A stretch of DNA of 45,599 bases from Verrucomicrobiota bacterium. Its GTDB lineage: Bacteria; Verrucomicrobiota; Verrucomicrobiia; Opitutales; Opitutaceae. The translations under genes and the position numbers were made by a program. The notes beneath the pieces were generated by a model. It was not told the origin of the DNA, ran no database searches, and saw only the letters and a program-made list of their open reading frames with translations. Below, piece after piece: positions 23,445-31,146 of this stretch (positions within the stretch are counted from its first letter, which is position 1; each line of letters opens with the position of its first letter). The stretch is taken from NCBI GenBank assembly GCA_016871775.1, contig VHCI01000013.1, positions 1-45,599 of the forward strand, in the 5' to 3' direction.

Positions 23445-25592
23445 TCAGAACGTCAGCCGCACGCCGGCGGTCAGCGACCGGCCGGGCAGCGGAGCCAGTT
23501 CCTTGAGGAACGAGGGGTGTGGCCGCGCCTCGGCGTCGGTGAGGTTCGAGCCGCGCAGGAACGCCTCTGTGCGGACGCGCCCCGTAGTGAGCACGCGGGT
23601 GGCGTGCGCGCCGAGCCGGCCGTAGCCCGGCGACCTCGGCTCACCGGGCGCGGTGCGCTCTTGGGCGAAGGTGCGCTGCACCTCCGCGCCGAGGCTCCAG
23701 CGTTCCGTCGCCCACAGGGCGCCGACCGCCACGCGCGCCGCAGGGATGCGCGGGAGGTGCTCGCCGTCCGCTTTGGCCCGGACGAGGTCGGCGCTGAAGC
23801 GCAGATCAAACTGGCTGTCCCGCGCGTCGTGCAGGTGCCACAGCACCTCCGCCTCTACGCCTTGGAAACGGGCGTCCCGCTGTACGAACTGGTACACCGG
23901 CAGGCCACCGTGCTCCTTCGCCTCTGGGTCGTTGGCATCGACAAGTTCCCACTTCCCGTCGTGCTCCACCGCCACCTTGCCGGTCGGGCGCTCGAAGATG
24001 TGCCCGCGGAAGCGGTTGGCAAACAACGTCACGGCCCCGGTCACGGCCCCGTCGCGGCGGCGCAGGCCGATCTCCATCCCGGCCGAGACCTCGGACGCGA
24101 GATCGGGGTCGCCGAGCTCGAAGGACTGGGTGCCGATGTGCGGGCCGTCGGCGTATCGTTCCTGCACGTTCGGGGCGCGGCCGGTGCGGGACAACGAGGC
24201 CGCCAGGGACCAGACCTTACTCCACTTCCAGACCACGCCAGCGGAGCCGCTCAGTTCGCGATCCCGGCGCGCGCGCATGCGTTCCGCGGCGAGGTGGGTC
24301 TCCTCGACGCGCGCCCCGAACTGCCAAGTGAGCGGGCCGCGCGCGACCTCCTGAAAGGCGAAGAGGGCGGTGCCGCGCGTGGTGGAGGGGGGGAGGAACG
24401 CCTCCTCGCCTTCCGCGGTGAAGGCGCTGCGGGTAGACTGGACGCCGAGCGCCCCGCTCCAGCCGGGGGCGCCGCCGTGGAGCAGTTCGGCCCGTGCGTC
24501 GTGGCCGCGGTTGGTGAAGCGCGTGCCGACCTCGCCGTCCGGCTCAAGCTCATCGTGGCCGTAGTCGGCGTGGCCGAGCCGGAAGCGGAAGCCCTGCACG
24601 GCGGCGGTCGGCGCGCCGCGCCATTCGGCCTGCACGTCGTTGCGCCGTTGCTGCAGGCGGATTCGGACGCCGCCCTCCTCCTCCCCCTCATGGGCGTGGC
24701 CTGGCACCCCGTACTCGGTGTTGAAGCGGGTGTGGCTGAAGCCGGCGAAGCCTTGGCGGCCAACCAGCGAGAGCCCCGCCGCGCCGCCCTCGCTGGTGAG
24801 GGCGCTGTTCGGGAGGCGGAAGCGCGCGAAATCGGGCGCCGGCCGGCCCGCGCGGCGCGCCTCGTCCGCCTCCTCGCGGCGCAGGGCCGCGGACTCGGCG
24901 TAGCCGGGAATGCGGACGTCCTGGCCGCCGCGACGGAAGGCGTCGACGTGCAGTACCAGGGCGTGGTCCTTGCCGCCAAGCAACCGCAGGTCGAGGACCC
25001 CGCCCCGGGCGAAGCCGCGCGTCGCCGTGTCGTAGCGCGCCTCGGCCCCGCCACGGATCGCCTCCTCGCGGAGTTCAGTCTCGATGCGGTGGCTGATCAC
25101 GTTGACGACGCCCCCGACCGCAGCGCTCCCGTAGAGGAGCGAGGCCGGGCCGCGCACCACCTCGATGCGTTCGACGAGGAACGGTTCCACGCCTACCGCG
25201 TGGTCCGGGCTCACGGTCGAGGCGTCCAGCAGCGCGGTGCCGTTCTCGAGGATGAGGATGCGCTCGCCGTCGAGCCCGCGGATCACGGGCCGGCTCGCGC
25301 CCGGTCCGTACGCGGAGGCGTGGATGCCCGTTTCCTGCGCGAGGGTCTCGCCGAGCGTCGCCTGCTGGCGCAGGAGCAAGGGCCGGCCGCTGAGAACGGT
25401 GGTCGACTGGGCGAGATCGACCTGGTTTCGGGGGAACGGGCTGGCGAGGGTCACGAACTGGTCGAGGGCGACTGGATCGTGGGCGAGGGCCGCGGCGGCG
25501 GCAGGTGCGCCCGGGGCGGCCGCACGGAGGGCGGCGACGCCCGCGAGGGCGAGCGTAAGGAAGGGAAGGGACGAGTGACGAAGGTGTTTCAT
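23445..25592 (-). CDS. TonB-dependent outer-membrane receptor, ZnuD-like
   Basis: This 715-residue receptor probably imports a metal ion or complex across the outer membrane using TonB energy. A signal peptide (KHLRHSSLPFLTLALAGVAA) precedes a plug domain with GASRPVIRGLDGERILILEN, FLVERIEVVRGPASLLYGSA and VGGVVNVI. The barrel ends with the aromatic-terminated strand AGVRLTF. A His/Glu-rich loop, GVPGHAHEGEEEGG, and KEHGGLPVYQF resemble the zinc receptors of the ZnuD group; no canonical TonB box could be fixed, though DQFVTLASP lies where one would be. The start is ATG 25592. It lies downstream of the small His-rich protein on the same strand. Confidence 0.88.
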   Translation of the reverse strand: MKHLRHSSLPFLTLALAGVAALRAAAPGAPAAAAALAHDPVALDQFVTLASPFPRNQVDLAQSTTVLSGRPLLLRQQATLGETLAQETGIHASAYGPGASRPVIRGLDGERILILENGTALLDASTVSPDHAVGVEPFLVERIEVVRGPASLLYGSAAVGGVVNVISHRIETELREEAIRGGAEARYDTATRGFARGGVLDLRLLGGKDHALVLHVDAFRRGGQDVRIPGYAESAALRREEADEARRAGRPAPDFARFRLPNSALTSEGGAAGLSLVGRQGFAGFSHTRFNTEYGVPGHAHEGEEEGGVRIRLQQRRNDVQAEWRGAPTAAVQGFRFRLGHADYGHDELEPDGEVGTRFTNRGHDARAELLHGGAPGWSGALGVQSTRSAFTAEGEEAFLPPSTTRGTALFAFQEVARGPLTWQFGARVEETHLAAERMRARRDRELSGSAGVVWKWSKVWSLAASLSRTGRAPNVQERYADGPHIGTQSFELGDPDLASEVSAGMEIGLRRRDGAVTGAVTLFANRFRGHIFERPTGKVAVEHDGKWELVDANDPEAKEHGGLPVYQFVQRDARFQGVEAEVLWHLHDARDSQFDLRFSADLVRAKADGEHLPRIPAARVAVGALWATERWSLGAEVQRTFAQERTAPGEPRSPGYGRLGAHATRVLTTGRVRTEAFLRGSNLTDAEARPHPSFLKELAPLPGRSLTAGVRLTF

Positions 25593-25703
25593 AGCCGAGG
25601 AGCGGAGGAGACGCGGCGGCGGATCAGCCGGCGCGGGACGGCGGGCGCCGTCCAAGCGTGGGGCCTGCCGGAAATGCTCCGGGCGGGCGCGGGGACGCGG
25701 ACT

Positions 25704-26066
25704 TCAGCTCAAACCGGGCGGACCACGCTCCGGCTGGCGGAGGTAGCGCGGGTGGCGCAGGTCCAGCGCGGCGGCCGTGACCCGCAGGTCGCTCCCAGCG
25801 TTCAGCCGGGGCGGCAGAGGGGAAAGGGGTTCCAGCGGGAGTTCGACGCCGGACGTCATCAGCACGACGGCGCAACCCTGATCCGCGTCGTGCTCATCCG
25901 GCGCCGGGACGTGGGTGTGGCCCGCACAACTATGGGGCGCCGCGTGGAGCCACGCGTGGGCCGCCGGGCTCGCGGCAAGCAGCGTCAGCACCAAAACAAG
26001 CGCCGCCGCCGCCGCCGCGCCCAGGCGGCGCGGGAGGGACAGGTTTGTGCGGCAGGCGTAGGACAT
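25704..26066 (-). CDS. Small His-rich exported protein
   Basis: This 120-residue protein has a signal peptide or membrane anchor (RRLGAAAAAALVLVLTLLAA, then SPAAHA) followed by a His/Cys cluster: H37, H41, H45, C47, H50, H52, H59 and C65, in HAWLHAAPHSCAGHTH and EHDADQGCAV. Such a composition suggests periplasmic metal binding, and its position 111 bp upstream of the ZnuD-like receptor, on the same strand, supports co-function. It is reminiscent of DUF2946-type small proteins, but I cannot assign it. The start codon lies inside a palindrome (26063-26081). Confidence 0.65.
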   Translation of the reverse strand: MSYACRTNLSLPRRLGAAAAAALVLVLTLLAASPAAHAWLHAAPHSCAGHTHVPAPDEHDADQGCAVVLMTSGVELPLEPLSPLPPRLNAGSDLRVTAAALDLRHPRYLRQPERGPPGLS

Positions 26067-26081
26067 CAGCTGCAGTGATGT
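26063..26081 (-). promoter_or_regulatory. Palindrome over the start of the His-rich gene
   Basis: ACATCA and TGATGT are perfect inverted arms around GCTGCAG, giving a 19-bp near-palindrome that overlaps the start codon of the His-rich protein. A dyad of this size is compatible with a dimeric repressor such as a metalloregulator. No consensus could be matched, and the same dyad could occur by chance. Confidence 0.3.
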
Positions 26082-26122
26082 TGCGGAATGGTCTGGGGGT
26101 CAAGTTGCTCAATGGGCTCAGA

Positions 26123-26146
26123 ACACCCCTGCTACGGCAGGGGTGT
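26123..26146 (-). terminator. Hairpin downstream of modB
   Basis: ACACCCCTGC and GCAGGGGTGT form a perfect 10-bp stem with a four-base loop, about 80 bp beyond the modB stop in the direction of transcription and before the His-rich gene. It is the strongest intergenic hairpin in the window. On the minus strand it is followed by TCTGAGCCC, not a U-tract, so termination is likely but not proven. Confidence 0.5.
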
Positions 26147-26226
26147 CTTCCCGCCAGCATACTATGTCGTGGTCGTTCCTCCCCGTCGCCCTCCTCGCTC
26201 CCCGCCGCTCTCCAGACGCTCCCCGG

Positions 26227-26946
26227 TCAACTCCGGCGGCGCTGCAAGAGGGTCACGGTCAGCAAGAGGGCGAAAGAGAGCGCCAACAGCACCGCCGCGA
26301 GGGCGTGCGCCTGCGGGTAGTCGAGCGCCTGCACCTCGTCGTACAATGCGATACTTGCCACCCGCGTCACTCCCGGGATCGAGCCGCCGATCATCAGCAC
26401 CACTCCAAACTCGCCTAGGGTGTGGGCGAATCCTAGGGTGAGCCCCGCGGTGATGCCCCGCCGCGCCAACGGCAGATGCAGGCGCAAGAACACCCGGACC
26501 GGGTCTGCCCCCAGCGCCTGCCCGGCATCCAGCAGGTCTCGCGGCACCGCGCGCAAGGCGGCCTGGAACGGCTGCACCGCGAACGGCAGGGAATAAATCA
26601 CCGAGGCGATGACCAAGCCCGTGAAGGAAAATGCCAACGGGTCGCCAGTGCCGTCACGCCACCAGCTCCCGGGCGGGTGCAAAGGCGAGAAGGCGACCAG
26701 CAGGTAGAAGCCGATCACCGTCGGTGGGAGCACGATCGGCAGCGCCACCAGAGTCTCTAGCGCCGGCGCGAGACGCCAGCGAGTGCTGTTCAGCCAGTGC
26801 GCCAGCGGCAACCCGATCAGGCCGAGGATGAGGGTCGTGATCGCGGCCAGCCGCAGGGTGAGCCAGAGGGACTGCCAGAGCGGCGCTGGCAGTCCAAGGA
26901 TGCTGGAGGCAGCTTCGGGCAAGCCTAGGTAGCCTCGCGGGCGCAT
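26227..26946 (-). CDS. modB: Molybdate-type ABC transporter permease
   Basis: This 239-residue inner-membrane permease has five to six helices. The ModB-like start (LWQSLWLTLRLAAITTLIL) and the EAA-type cytoplasmic loop (LDAGQALGADPVRVFLRLHL) that docks an ATPase are clear, as are LPPTVIGFYLL and HTLGEFGVVLMIGGSIPG, the classic ModB/CysT signature. It lies 123 bp downstream of modA. No ATPase gene (modC) follows: the next genes are the His-rich protein and TonB receptor. The energising subunit must therefore be encoded elsewhere or be shared. Confidence 0.9.
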   Translation of the reverse strand: MRPRGYLGLPEAASSILGLPAPLWQSLWLTLRLAAITTLILGLIGLPLAHWLNSTRWRLAPALETLVALPIVLPPTVIGFYLLVAFSPLHPPGSWWRDGTGDPLAFSFTGLVIASVIYSLPFAVQPFQAALRAVPRDLLDAGQALGADPVRVFLRLHLPLARRGITAGLTLGFAHTLGEFGVVLMIGGSIPGVTRVASIALYDEVQALDYPQAHALAAVLLALSFALLLTVTLLQRRRS

Positions 26947-27069
26947 CCGCTCAGCTCAACGCCCAAACTCCCGTGCAATTACCGCGCGGCGGCCCCACCG
27001 GCGTGCGAGGCCAAGCTCACTGGGTGCGCGGCTGAGCCGCAGGTGAACCATCCCACGGAATGAATCCGG
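26947..27069. other. modA-modB intergenic gap
   Basis: A 123-bp gap separates modA and modB, unusually wide for this gene pair. It contains short G/C-rich repeats such as GCGGCTGAGCCGC but no convincing ORF, promoter or molybdenum-cofactor riboswitch. Confidence 0.3.
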
Positions 27070-27840
27070 CTAAGGAATGGGCGTTTCGTAGCCGAAGCGG
27101 CGCAAGGTTGCCCGCGCCTCCTCCCCGGCAAGGAAGTCGAGGAACGCTTGCGCCTCCGCCCGCGCGGCGCCTCGGCGGGTGAGCACGGCCCCGTGGTCAA
27201 GCACTACCCCGGGATGCAGGTCCGCCGGCACCTCCCGCCAGTGCCCGCGGCCCGCCAAGCGCGGCGAAAGCACGGCCGCCAGCGCCACAAAACCGGCCTC
27301 CGCGGAGCCGGACTCCACGAATTGCGCCACCTGCGCGACGGTCTCACCCCAAACCAGCCGGGTGTCCGCGGTAGGAATGAAACCCAGCTCCCGCAGCACC
27401 GCCTCCGCGGCCCGGCCGAAGGGCGCGGTGCGCGGCTGCGCGAGAGCGAGGGTCCTCCAGGGACGGCCGGAGAGCGCCCCCCGCAGATCGTCTCCCGCTA
27501 GGGGCCCGCGCAGGGTCCAGAACACAAGGCGGCCGCGGGCGAAGACCCGCAGCGTCGCGGGGTCGGCTTCCCCCGCCGCCACCAACGCGCGCGGATAATC
27601 GGCGTCCGCGGCCAGCAGCACGTCAAAGGGGGCGCCGTGGCGGATCTGCGCGTGCAGGCTGCCGGACGCGCCCACGGTGAGCGTCAGCTGCACCGCCGGC
27701 CGCCACGCGCGGAACGCGGCCTCCAGCGGCTCAAGCACCGGCGCGAGGTTGGCGGCCGCGGCGACCGCCAACGGGGCGGCGGCCGGCAACGGCGCCACGA
27801 GGAGCGCGGCGAGAAACAGGGCGGCCCCTGGGTGGATCAC
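27070..27840 (-). CDS. modA: Molybdate-type ABC transporter substrate-binding protein
   Basis: This 256-residue periplasmic binding protein has a signal peptide (ALFLAALLVAPLPAAAPLAV). ModA-family blocks follow: AAAANLAPVLEPLEAAF, VGASGSLHAQIRHGAPFDVL, the AADADYPRAL segment and the C-terminal AQAFLDFLAGEEARATLRRF. The oxyanion-binding Ser/Ala positions are recognisable in GASGSL. The TGA of the upstream CusF-like gene overlaps its ATG by 4 nt, so it is translationally coupled to a copper protein, which is not the usual ModA context. The substrate could be molybdate, tungstate or another anion. Confidence 0.9.
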   Translation of the reverse strand: MIHPGAALFLAALLVAPLPAAAPLAVAAAANLAPVLEPLEAAFRAWRPAVQLTLTVGASGSLHAQIRHGAPFDVLLAADADYPRALVAAGEADPATLRVFARGRLVFWTLRGPLAGDDLRGALSGRPWRTLALAQPRTAPFGRAAEAVLRELGFIPTADTRLVWGETVAQVAQFVESGSAEAGFVALAAVLSPRLAGRGHWREVPADLHPGVVLDHGAVLTRRGAARAEAQAFLDFLAGEEARATLRRFGYETPIP

Positions 27841-28238
27841 GGCTTCGCGACGACCTTGACGTCCTCGAGCACCCAGTCGCTGCCTTGGCGCGACATCCGG
27901 GCTGTGATGGTCTGTCCCTTGCGCGCCGCCTGCAGCGTGGCGGCGTCCACCTTAAACAGCATCGTCATTGGCTTCATAAACCCGGGGATTTCCTCGTGGC
28001 GGACAAGCAGCGCGGAGCGCTCCGCGTAGACGTTGGTGACGACGCCGCGGAGGTCGTGGCGCTTAATGCCATCATTCGCGGTGGCGACCGTGGGCGCGGC
28101 GGGTGAGTCCTCGAAGGAGCAGCAGGCGACGACCTTGGGGCGGTCCTGGCAGCAGTCGACGCCGCAGTCCTTGCCCGGGACGGCGAAAAGGCTCACCCCG
28201 GCGAGGGGGAGGAGGGTGAGGAGGCAGGTGGTTTTCAT
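27837..28238 (-). CDS. CusF-like copper-binding protein with a Cys-rich N-terminus
   Basis: This 133-residue exported protein has a signal peptide (KTTCLLTLLPLAGVSLFA) followed by a Cys-rich stretch with C25, C29, C30, C39 and C40 (KDCGVDCCQDRPKVVACC). A CusF/CopB-type small beta-barrel follows at about residues 60-130, with HEEIPGFMKPMTMLF at 81-95, where His and Met residues bind Cu(I). The additional cysteine cluster is unusual for CusF. It starts 25 bp after the sco gene and overlaps modA. The ATG at 28238 places the signal peptide correctly. Confidence 0.85.
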   Translation of the reverse strand: MKTTCLLTLLPLAGVSLFAVPGKDCGVDCCQDRPKVVACCSFEDSPAAPTVATANDGIKRHDLRGVVTNVYAERSALLVRHEEIPGFMKPMTMLFKVDAATLQAARKGQTITARMSRQGSDWVLEDVKVVAKP

Positions 28239-28263
28239 TGGAAATAAGGGCCGCAAGCGCGAT

Positions 28264-29124
28264 TCATGGGAGCAGGCGGAGAAAGACCTCGGGGTCCCAG
28301 TTCGCGCCCTCGACGCGTTGGCGGATGCGACCGTCACGGTCAATGAGCACGGTGGCGAGGGTGTGCTTCCAAATGTTCTCGCTGGGCTCGGCGATGACCC
28401 CGAACTGCGCGAGCAGTCGGCGCACTGTGGCCTCGCTGCCGGTGAGGAATTGGAAGTTTACGGGATCCACCCCGCGCGTCTCGGCGTACGCCCGCAGGAC
28501 CTCGGGGGTGTCGTGGACGGGATCCAGCGAGATCGAGAGCAGCTGGAAGTCCTTGATGTTGCGCGCGGCCGCTAGGCGTTGGAGCGAGATCATCCGCGCA
28601 GTGGCCGCCGGGCACATCGCGGCGACCGGGCAGCGCGTGAAGATGAAGTTCAGGATGATCCTTTGGCCGCGGTAGCGCTCGAGGGGGACCTTCTCGCCCA
28701 GCTGGTTGAGGAGTTGGAACTCGGGCGCGCGTTCGCCCGGTGCCGCGAGGGCGTTGTGCTCGATGCCGCTTTTGAGCGCGCTGGCCGGGCCGGGGGACTC
28801 CGTCCGGATGTCCTCCAGCTTGAACTCGCCCGGGGTGGACTCGTACATCCGCGCCCGGATCTTCTGCCCCTCGCGGAAATCCGCGGCCTTCGCGCCCTGC
28901 AGGAGGAACTCCATCGTCATCGCCGGCATATAGCCCGGGATCTCCTCGTGGTGGACGATCAGCCCGTTGCCGTCAGGGGTGAGCGCGATCACCTCGCCGC
29001 GGAGGTCGTACCGCGGCGCGGCGGCCACCGGGCGCGCGACCGCGTGGGCGTTCGGTCCGTTGGCCGCGGGCACGGTTGCGGCGAAGAGGAGGGTTAGGCC
29101 GAAGCGCAGCGCAGGGGCGGTCAT
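28264..29124 (-). CDS. SCO1/SenC-type copper chaperone with an N-terminal CusF-like domain
   Basis: This 286-residue periplasmic protein has a signal peptide (APALRFGLTLLFAATVPA), a CusF-like domain at about 40-105 (VHHEEIPGYMPAMTMEF), then a thioredoxin-fold SCO domain at about 125-286. SCO proteins load copper into cytochrome oxidase. The metal-binding cysteines are C165 and C171, spaced C-x5-C (FTRCPVAAMCP) instead of the standard C-x3-C, and the distal histidine is H254 (NIWKHTLATVL). DPVHDTPEVLRAY is the conserved acidic loop. It is the first gene of the sco-cusF-modA-modB run. The ATG at 29124 is chosen. Confidence 0.88.
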   Translation of the reverse strand: MTAPALRFGLTLLFAATVPAANGPNAHAVARPVAAAPRYDLRGEVIALTPDGNGLIVHHEEIPGYMPAMTMEFLLQGAKAADFREGQKIRARMYESTPGEFKLEDIRTESPGPASALKSGIEHNALAAPGERAPEFQLLNQLGEKVPLERYRGQRIILNFIFTRCPVAAMCPAATARMISLQRLAAARNIKDFQLLSISLDPVHDTPEVLRAYAETRGVDPVNFQFLTGSEATVRRLLAQFGVIAEPSENIWKHTLATVLIDRDGRIRQRVEGANWDPEVFLRLLP

Positions 29125-29309
29125 GGTAGGGCGGTGGAAGTCGGCCGCGGTACTCTCTGCCTCCGAGAGCGGAGTGGCGGGGCCAGTGGTGTGTTCGCAA
29201 TCGGTGTCTCGGGTCGGGCCGGCCGGCAAGCGCGGGCTTTACGGAAACGGCGGCTGAAGCCCTGAGTCGCCTCGCTGCCGCCCCGTTCCCGGTCTGCCCC
29301 GCCAGCCGC

Positions 29310-30197
29310 TCAGCCGGCGAAGAGGTCCGTCGGCCGGCCGGTGGCGCCCACCTGCGCCGCGAAGACGAACCCCGCCTCCGGCTGCGCCGCGTGCTCCGCG
29401 GGGCTCAGGCGGCAGGACGCGGTCGTGATGAACAGCGTATTCAACCGCGGCCCGCCGAAGGTGCAGGTCGTCACTCGCGCTGCCGGCAGGCGCACGGTCT
29501 CCAGCAGCCGGCCCCGCGCCGGATCCCAGCGGCCGACGCAACCGCCGTCCCAAAACGCGATCCAGAGGTGACCCGCGGTGTCGATGGTGCAGCCGTCCGG
29601 GAAACCGGGGGCGGCGGTGGTCGCGAAGGCCACCCGCGGGCGCGCGAGCGCGCCGGTCTCCGGGTCGAAGTCAAAGGCCTGTACCGTCCGCGTCGGCGAG
29701 TCGATGTAGTAGAGCGTGCGCTGGTCGAGGGACCACGCGAGCCCGTTGGAGACGCTCACGCCCTCGCGCCACCTCCGGCACGTACCGTCCAGTGCGAAGG
29801 AGTACAGGGCCCCGCGGCCGGGCGCCTCGTCGAGGGCCATCGTGCCCGCCCAGAGGCGGCCCTGCGGATCGCACTTGGCGTCATTGAATCGGAGCGTGGC
29901 CGCATCGTGGCCCGGCGCCACCGCCCACGGCCGCGTCGCCCCCGTTGCCAGGTCGAGCCGGTGGATGCCGTCCTGCAACGCCAGGAGCAGGTCGGCGCTG
30001 CGGGTCGGCAGCACGGCGCCCACGAGTTGGGGCACGGGCCGGGAGACCGTGGCGGCACCGGCGGGCGACGCCTCGTGCACGCGGCGGCCAAGGATGTCCA
30101 CCCACAGGAGCGTGCCGCGGCCGGGATGCCATACCGCCCCCTCGCCAAGCTCGGCGGGGACGGCGCGGAAGAGGTGGACGCGGGGATCGGCAGGCAT
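29310..30197 (-). CDS. SMP-30/gluconolactonase-family lactonase
   Basis: This 295-residue six-bladed beta-propeller probably hydrolyses sugar lactones (gluconolactone or a related aldonolactone) to aldonic acids. The metal-binding set is intact: E19 in LGEGAVWHP, N105 in RFNDAKCDPQGRLWAG, N151 in VSNGLAWS and D201 in FPDGCTID. No signal peptide is present, so it is cytoplasmic. It lies 21 bp after the aldolase on the same strand and is transcribed away from the quinoprotein dehydrogenase, whose product would be its substrate. Confidence 0.9.
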   Translation of the reverse strand: MPADPRVHLFRAVPAELGEGAVWHPGRGTLLWVDILGRRVHEASPAGAATVSRPVPQLVGAVLPTRSADLLLALQDGIHRLDLATGATRPWAVAPGHDAATLRFNDAKCDPQGRLWAGTMALDEAPGRGALYSFALDGTCRRWREGVSVSNGLAWSLDQRTLYYIDSPTRTVQAFDFDPETGALARPRVAFATTAAPGFPDGCTIDTAGHLWIAFWDGGCVGRWDPARGRLLETVRLPAARVTTCTFGGPRLNTLFITTASCRLSPAEHAAQPEAGFVFAAQVGATGRPTDLFAG

Positions 30198-30218
30198 CGG
30201 GCGGGCCGGGCGCGCGGC

Positions 30219-31043
30219 TCAGCCGCCGTAGGGGGAGCGGGGGGCCGGCGGGAGGCCGGCGGGCAGGGCCGCGACGTGGCCGCGCACGAGCTCGAGGCGC
30301 TGCTTCACGTAGGCGCCCAGCGCGAGCACATCCGCGCCGATGTTGAAGACGCGGGTTCCCTCGCCGATGAGGTCGCTGAAGGGCTGGAAGATCCCGGACG
30401 ACATCGTGAACTTGCCGTGGCGGCGGGCGGCCGCGGCGACGCGCCGGCGGGCGGCGACTACCTCGGGGGCGTCGATCTGCCCGACCTTCCCGATCCGGTG
30501 GCTGAAGTCGCCGGGCCCGAACATCAGGCCGTCGAAACCGGGCACTGCGGCGATCTCCTCGACCTGCTCGAGCGCCTCGGGCGACTCGATCTGCAGCACA
30601 ACGACGCGCTCCTCGTTGGTGTGGCGCGTGTAGTCCGTAATCGGGATCAGGCAGAATTTCCCGTCCGTGTTGCCGCCGTCGAGCGGGCGCCGGCCGACTG
30701 GATGGCAGCGCACCCAGTCGACGATCTGCCGGGCCTCCGCCGCCGAGGCGACGTGGGGCACGATAATGCCGGTGGCGTCTGCTTCGAACGGCCGGATGTA
30801 ATCGCTGTAGGAGCCCTTCGTGACCCGCACCAGGGTGTCGACGTCGTGCAGCCGCGCCGCACGGATCTGGTGCTCAAGGTTTGTCCAGTCGTTCGGCACG
30901 TGCTCGTTGCAGATCCAGACGGCGTCGCAGCCGCAGAGCCCGGCGATCTCGAGGATGCGGGGGTCGTTGAGGTTGGCCTTGAACACGGTGACAAGCTGCC
31001 CTTCGCGTAGGAGGGAGAGCAGGCGGCTGCGGCGGAGTGTCAT
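30219..31043 (-). CDS. HpcH/HpaI-family aldolase
   Basis: This 274-residue class II pyruvate aldolase family member would cleave a 2-keto-3-deoxy sugar acid or a 4-hydroxy-2-oxo diacid to pyruvate plus an aldehyde. Catalytic residues align well: H48 in CNEHVPND, R73 in LVRVTKG, and the metal ligands E153 in QIESPEALEQ and D179 in MFGPGDFSHRIG. The substrate cannot be told from sequence; the lactonase partner favours a sugar acid. It begins the aldolase-lactonase operon and is divergent from the quinoprotein gene (103 bp between starts). Confidence 0.88.
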   Translation of the reverse strand: MTLRRSRLLSLLREGQLVTVFKANLNDPRILEIAGLCGCDAVWICNEHVPNDWTNLEHQIRAARLHDVDTLVRVTKGSYSDYIRPFEADATGIIVPHVASAAEARQIVDWVRCHPVGRRPLDGGNTDGKFCLIPITDYTRHTNEERVVVLQIESPEALEQVEEIAAVPGFDGLMFGPGDFSHRIGKVGQIDAPEVVAARRRVAAAARRHGKFTMSSGIFQPFSDLIGEGTRVFNIGADVLALGAYVKQRLELVRGHVAALPAGLPPAPRSPYGG

Positions 31044-31146
31044 CGGGGAAGCGCAGGGGAGAGTTTCGGGAAACCACGCCTGGGGCGAGCCTTAGTTGCG
31101 CCCGCTTCCTGCTTGTGCCGGCCGGCCCGCGCCCTTCGATCGCATC

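Noticed and set aside
27841-28263. Molybdenum-cofactor riboswitch upstream of modA
   Set aside because: The DNA upstream of modA is coding (cusF) and overlaps the modA start, leaving no leader.
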